In this document: one piece after another, positions 43,660 through 44,571 of the stretch
Layout of the letters: each line of letters begins with the position of its first letter
Numbering within the stretch: the first letter of the stretch is position 1
NCBI GenBank assembly: GCA_021299555.1
Contig: JAJTGH010000071.1
Location: 17,915 to 62,485 of the forward strand
Origin: Comamonadaceae bacterium
GTDB lineage: Bacteria > Pseudomonadota > Gammaproteobacteria > Burkholderiales > Burkholderiaceae_C
Reading direction: 5' to 3'
DNA length: 44,571 nt
Position numbers and translations under genes: made by a program
The notes under the pieces: model-generated
Databases searched by the model: none
Seen by the model: only the letters and a program-made list of their open reading frames with translations
Told to the model about the DNA's origin: nothing

Positions 43660-44571
43660 TCAAACCCCGATCACGCCACCATCGCTGCGCGTGATCACGA
43701 TGGTGGCCGAGCGGGGCCGGCCCGGGCGGCCATAGCCTTTGTTGCCCGGCCACTGGCTTTGCGGGTCGCTCACAGTCTTGCTGTCTTCACCCGGATGCTG
43801 GATGTTGACAAACAGCGCGCGGCCACCGGGCGCCTCGGTCACTCCGGTGATCTCGCAGCCCTTGGGGCCGATGAGAAAGCGGCGCAGCCGCGCATCGCCC
43901 AAAGTGGCGCCGACAAAGGTCTCCTGGATGCCGGACTGCTCGACGCCGTTGACCAGCATGCGGTTTTTGGCGGTGACCTTGCCACCGTCACCGACCTGCC
44001 CGGGCAAGGCGGCGAGCATCATGCAGTGCGTCTCATCGGTCATGGCACCGTCGTCGGTCTGTATCCAGCAGATGCCGGTGGTGGGGCTGAACCAAAGCCC
44101 ATCGGGGGAGGAAAAAGAATTTTTGGCGCTTAGACCCGACAGGTTGGCGTCGCCCGCATCTTCCTCTGCGCCGAACAGGAAAATATCCCAGCGAAAGCCA
44201 GTTGCGGCGGCAACATCGCCGTCCTCGCGAAAGCGAATGATGTGGCCATTGGGGTTGCCAGCGCCCTTCTTGCCATCGACGTCCATGTAGGCGCGCGGGT
44301 TGGCAGCATCGACCCGGCCCGGCGTGCGGTTGGCCGCGCTGTTGTTGGTTAGCGTGACATAGACTTCGCCGTTCTTCGGGTTGACGGCGGCCCACTCGGG
44401 ACGGTCCATCTTGGTGGCGCCCACCGCATCGGCTGCGATGCGCGTCTGGATGTAGATCTCGGCCTGGTTGTCGAACTTGAACGCGGCGTAGTTGGCAATG
44501 CGCGGATCCTTGATGCTCAGCTCGATCCACTGGCCGCGCCCATCGGCATCAAAACGGGCCGCATACAGCTT
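43660..44571 (-). CDS. PhoX/DUF839-family phosphatase (5' end outside window)
   Basis: The C-terminal 303 residues of a DUF839 protein; the reading frame is open to the window edge. The RIAADAVGATKMDRPEWAAV segment, DGLWFSPTTGICWIQTDDG, FLIGPKGCEITGVTEAPGGR and LFVNIQHPGE are characteristic of PhoX-type, calcium-dependent secreted alkaline phosphatases, usually exported by Tat. The N-terminal signal cannot be seen here. Family members are often induced by phosphate limitation; the promoter lies outside. Confidence 0.88.
   Translation of the reverse strand, partial: KLYAARFDADGRGQWIELSIKDPRIANYAAFKFDNQAEIYIQTRIAADAVGATKMDRPEWAAVNPKNGEVYVTLTNNSAANRTPGRVDAANPRAYMDVDGKKGAGNPNGHIIRFREDGDVAAATGFRWDIFLFGAEEDAGDANLSGLSAKNSFSSPDGLWFSPTTGICWIQTDDGAMTDETHCMMLAALPGQVGDGGKVTAKNRMLVNGVEQSGIQETFVGATLGDARLRRFLIGPKGCEITGVTEAPGGRALFVNIQHPGEDSKTVSDPQSQWPGNKGYGRPGRPRSATIVITRSDGGVIGV

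Noticed and set aside
1-44571. CRISPR array, tRNA or rRNA genes, insertion sequences
   Set aside because: I found no regularly spaced repeats, no cloverleaf-like sequences I could support, and no transposase motifs on either strand.

Overview
This window is about 44.6 kb of GC-rich, densely coding bacterial chromosome. Gene content and order point to Burkholderiales, most probably a Comamonadaceae-like betaproteobacterium: rhodanese-grxC-secB-gpsA; fmdB-DUF502-aspS-nudB-clsB; ubiE-Tim44-ubiJ-ubiB; hemA-prfA-prmC-grxD; pilB-pilC-pilD-coaE-zapD-yacG. This placement is inference from synteny and protein style; no rRNA is present to confirm it. I saw no tRNA, rRNA, CRISPR array, insertion sequence or prophage.

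Layout. 1-5.4 kb: the 5'-proximal part of an Atm1-type ABC exporter, a YciA-like thioesterase, gpsA-secB-grxC-rhodanese on the minus strand, and a divergent gpmA. 5.6-9.6 kb: a carboxy-terminal processing protease, a broken moeB, a NarL-type response regulator, an AT-rich spacer and two small membrane-protein genes. 9.6-19.9 kb (minus): a nuclease lipoprotein, a DUF429 protein, a stand-alone BLUF photoreceptor, folE, an ATP-dependent DNA ligase beside a broken metallo-beta-lactamase exonuclease, clsB, nudB, aspS, DUF502 and fmdB. 20-30.2 kb (minus): a sodium/solute symporter, the ubiquinone genes ubiB (broken), ubiJ, a Tim44-like gene and ubiE, DUF971, a very large broken FAD/Fe-S oxidoreductase, and a small membrane protein. 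30.3-34.1 kb (plus): hemA-prfA-prmC-grxD closed by a bidirectional terminator. 34.2-39.4 kb (minus): the type IV pilus ATPase, platform protein and prepilin peptidase, followed by coaE, zapD (broken) and yacG. 39.6-42.5 kb (minus): a compact aromatic-catabolism operon (VOC dioxygenase, MhpA-like hydroxylase, IclR regulator). 42.5-43.6 kb: a decayed plus-strand stretch. The right edge is the 3' part of a PhoX/DUF839 gene.

The most striking feature is not a new system but a repeated lesion. Five well-conserved genes (moeB, the MBL exonuclease, ubiB, the FAD/Fe-S oxidoreductase, zapD) have each lost an internal block of roughly 20-60 codons, and the two halves join out of frame. Single-base frameshifts are not seen elsewhere in the roughly 40 other genes. 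Either the assembly lost short segments at several joins, or this lineage is losing genes through short internal deletions. Two regulatory observations also deserve attention: a perfect 22-bp palindrome just upstream of hemA, with a promoter whose spacing predicts a leaderless hemA mRNA; and a palindrome flanked by direct repeats upstream of the pilus operon.
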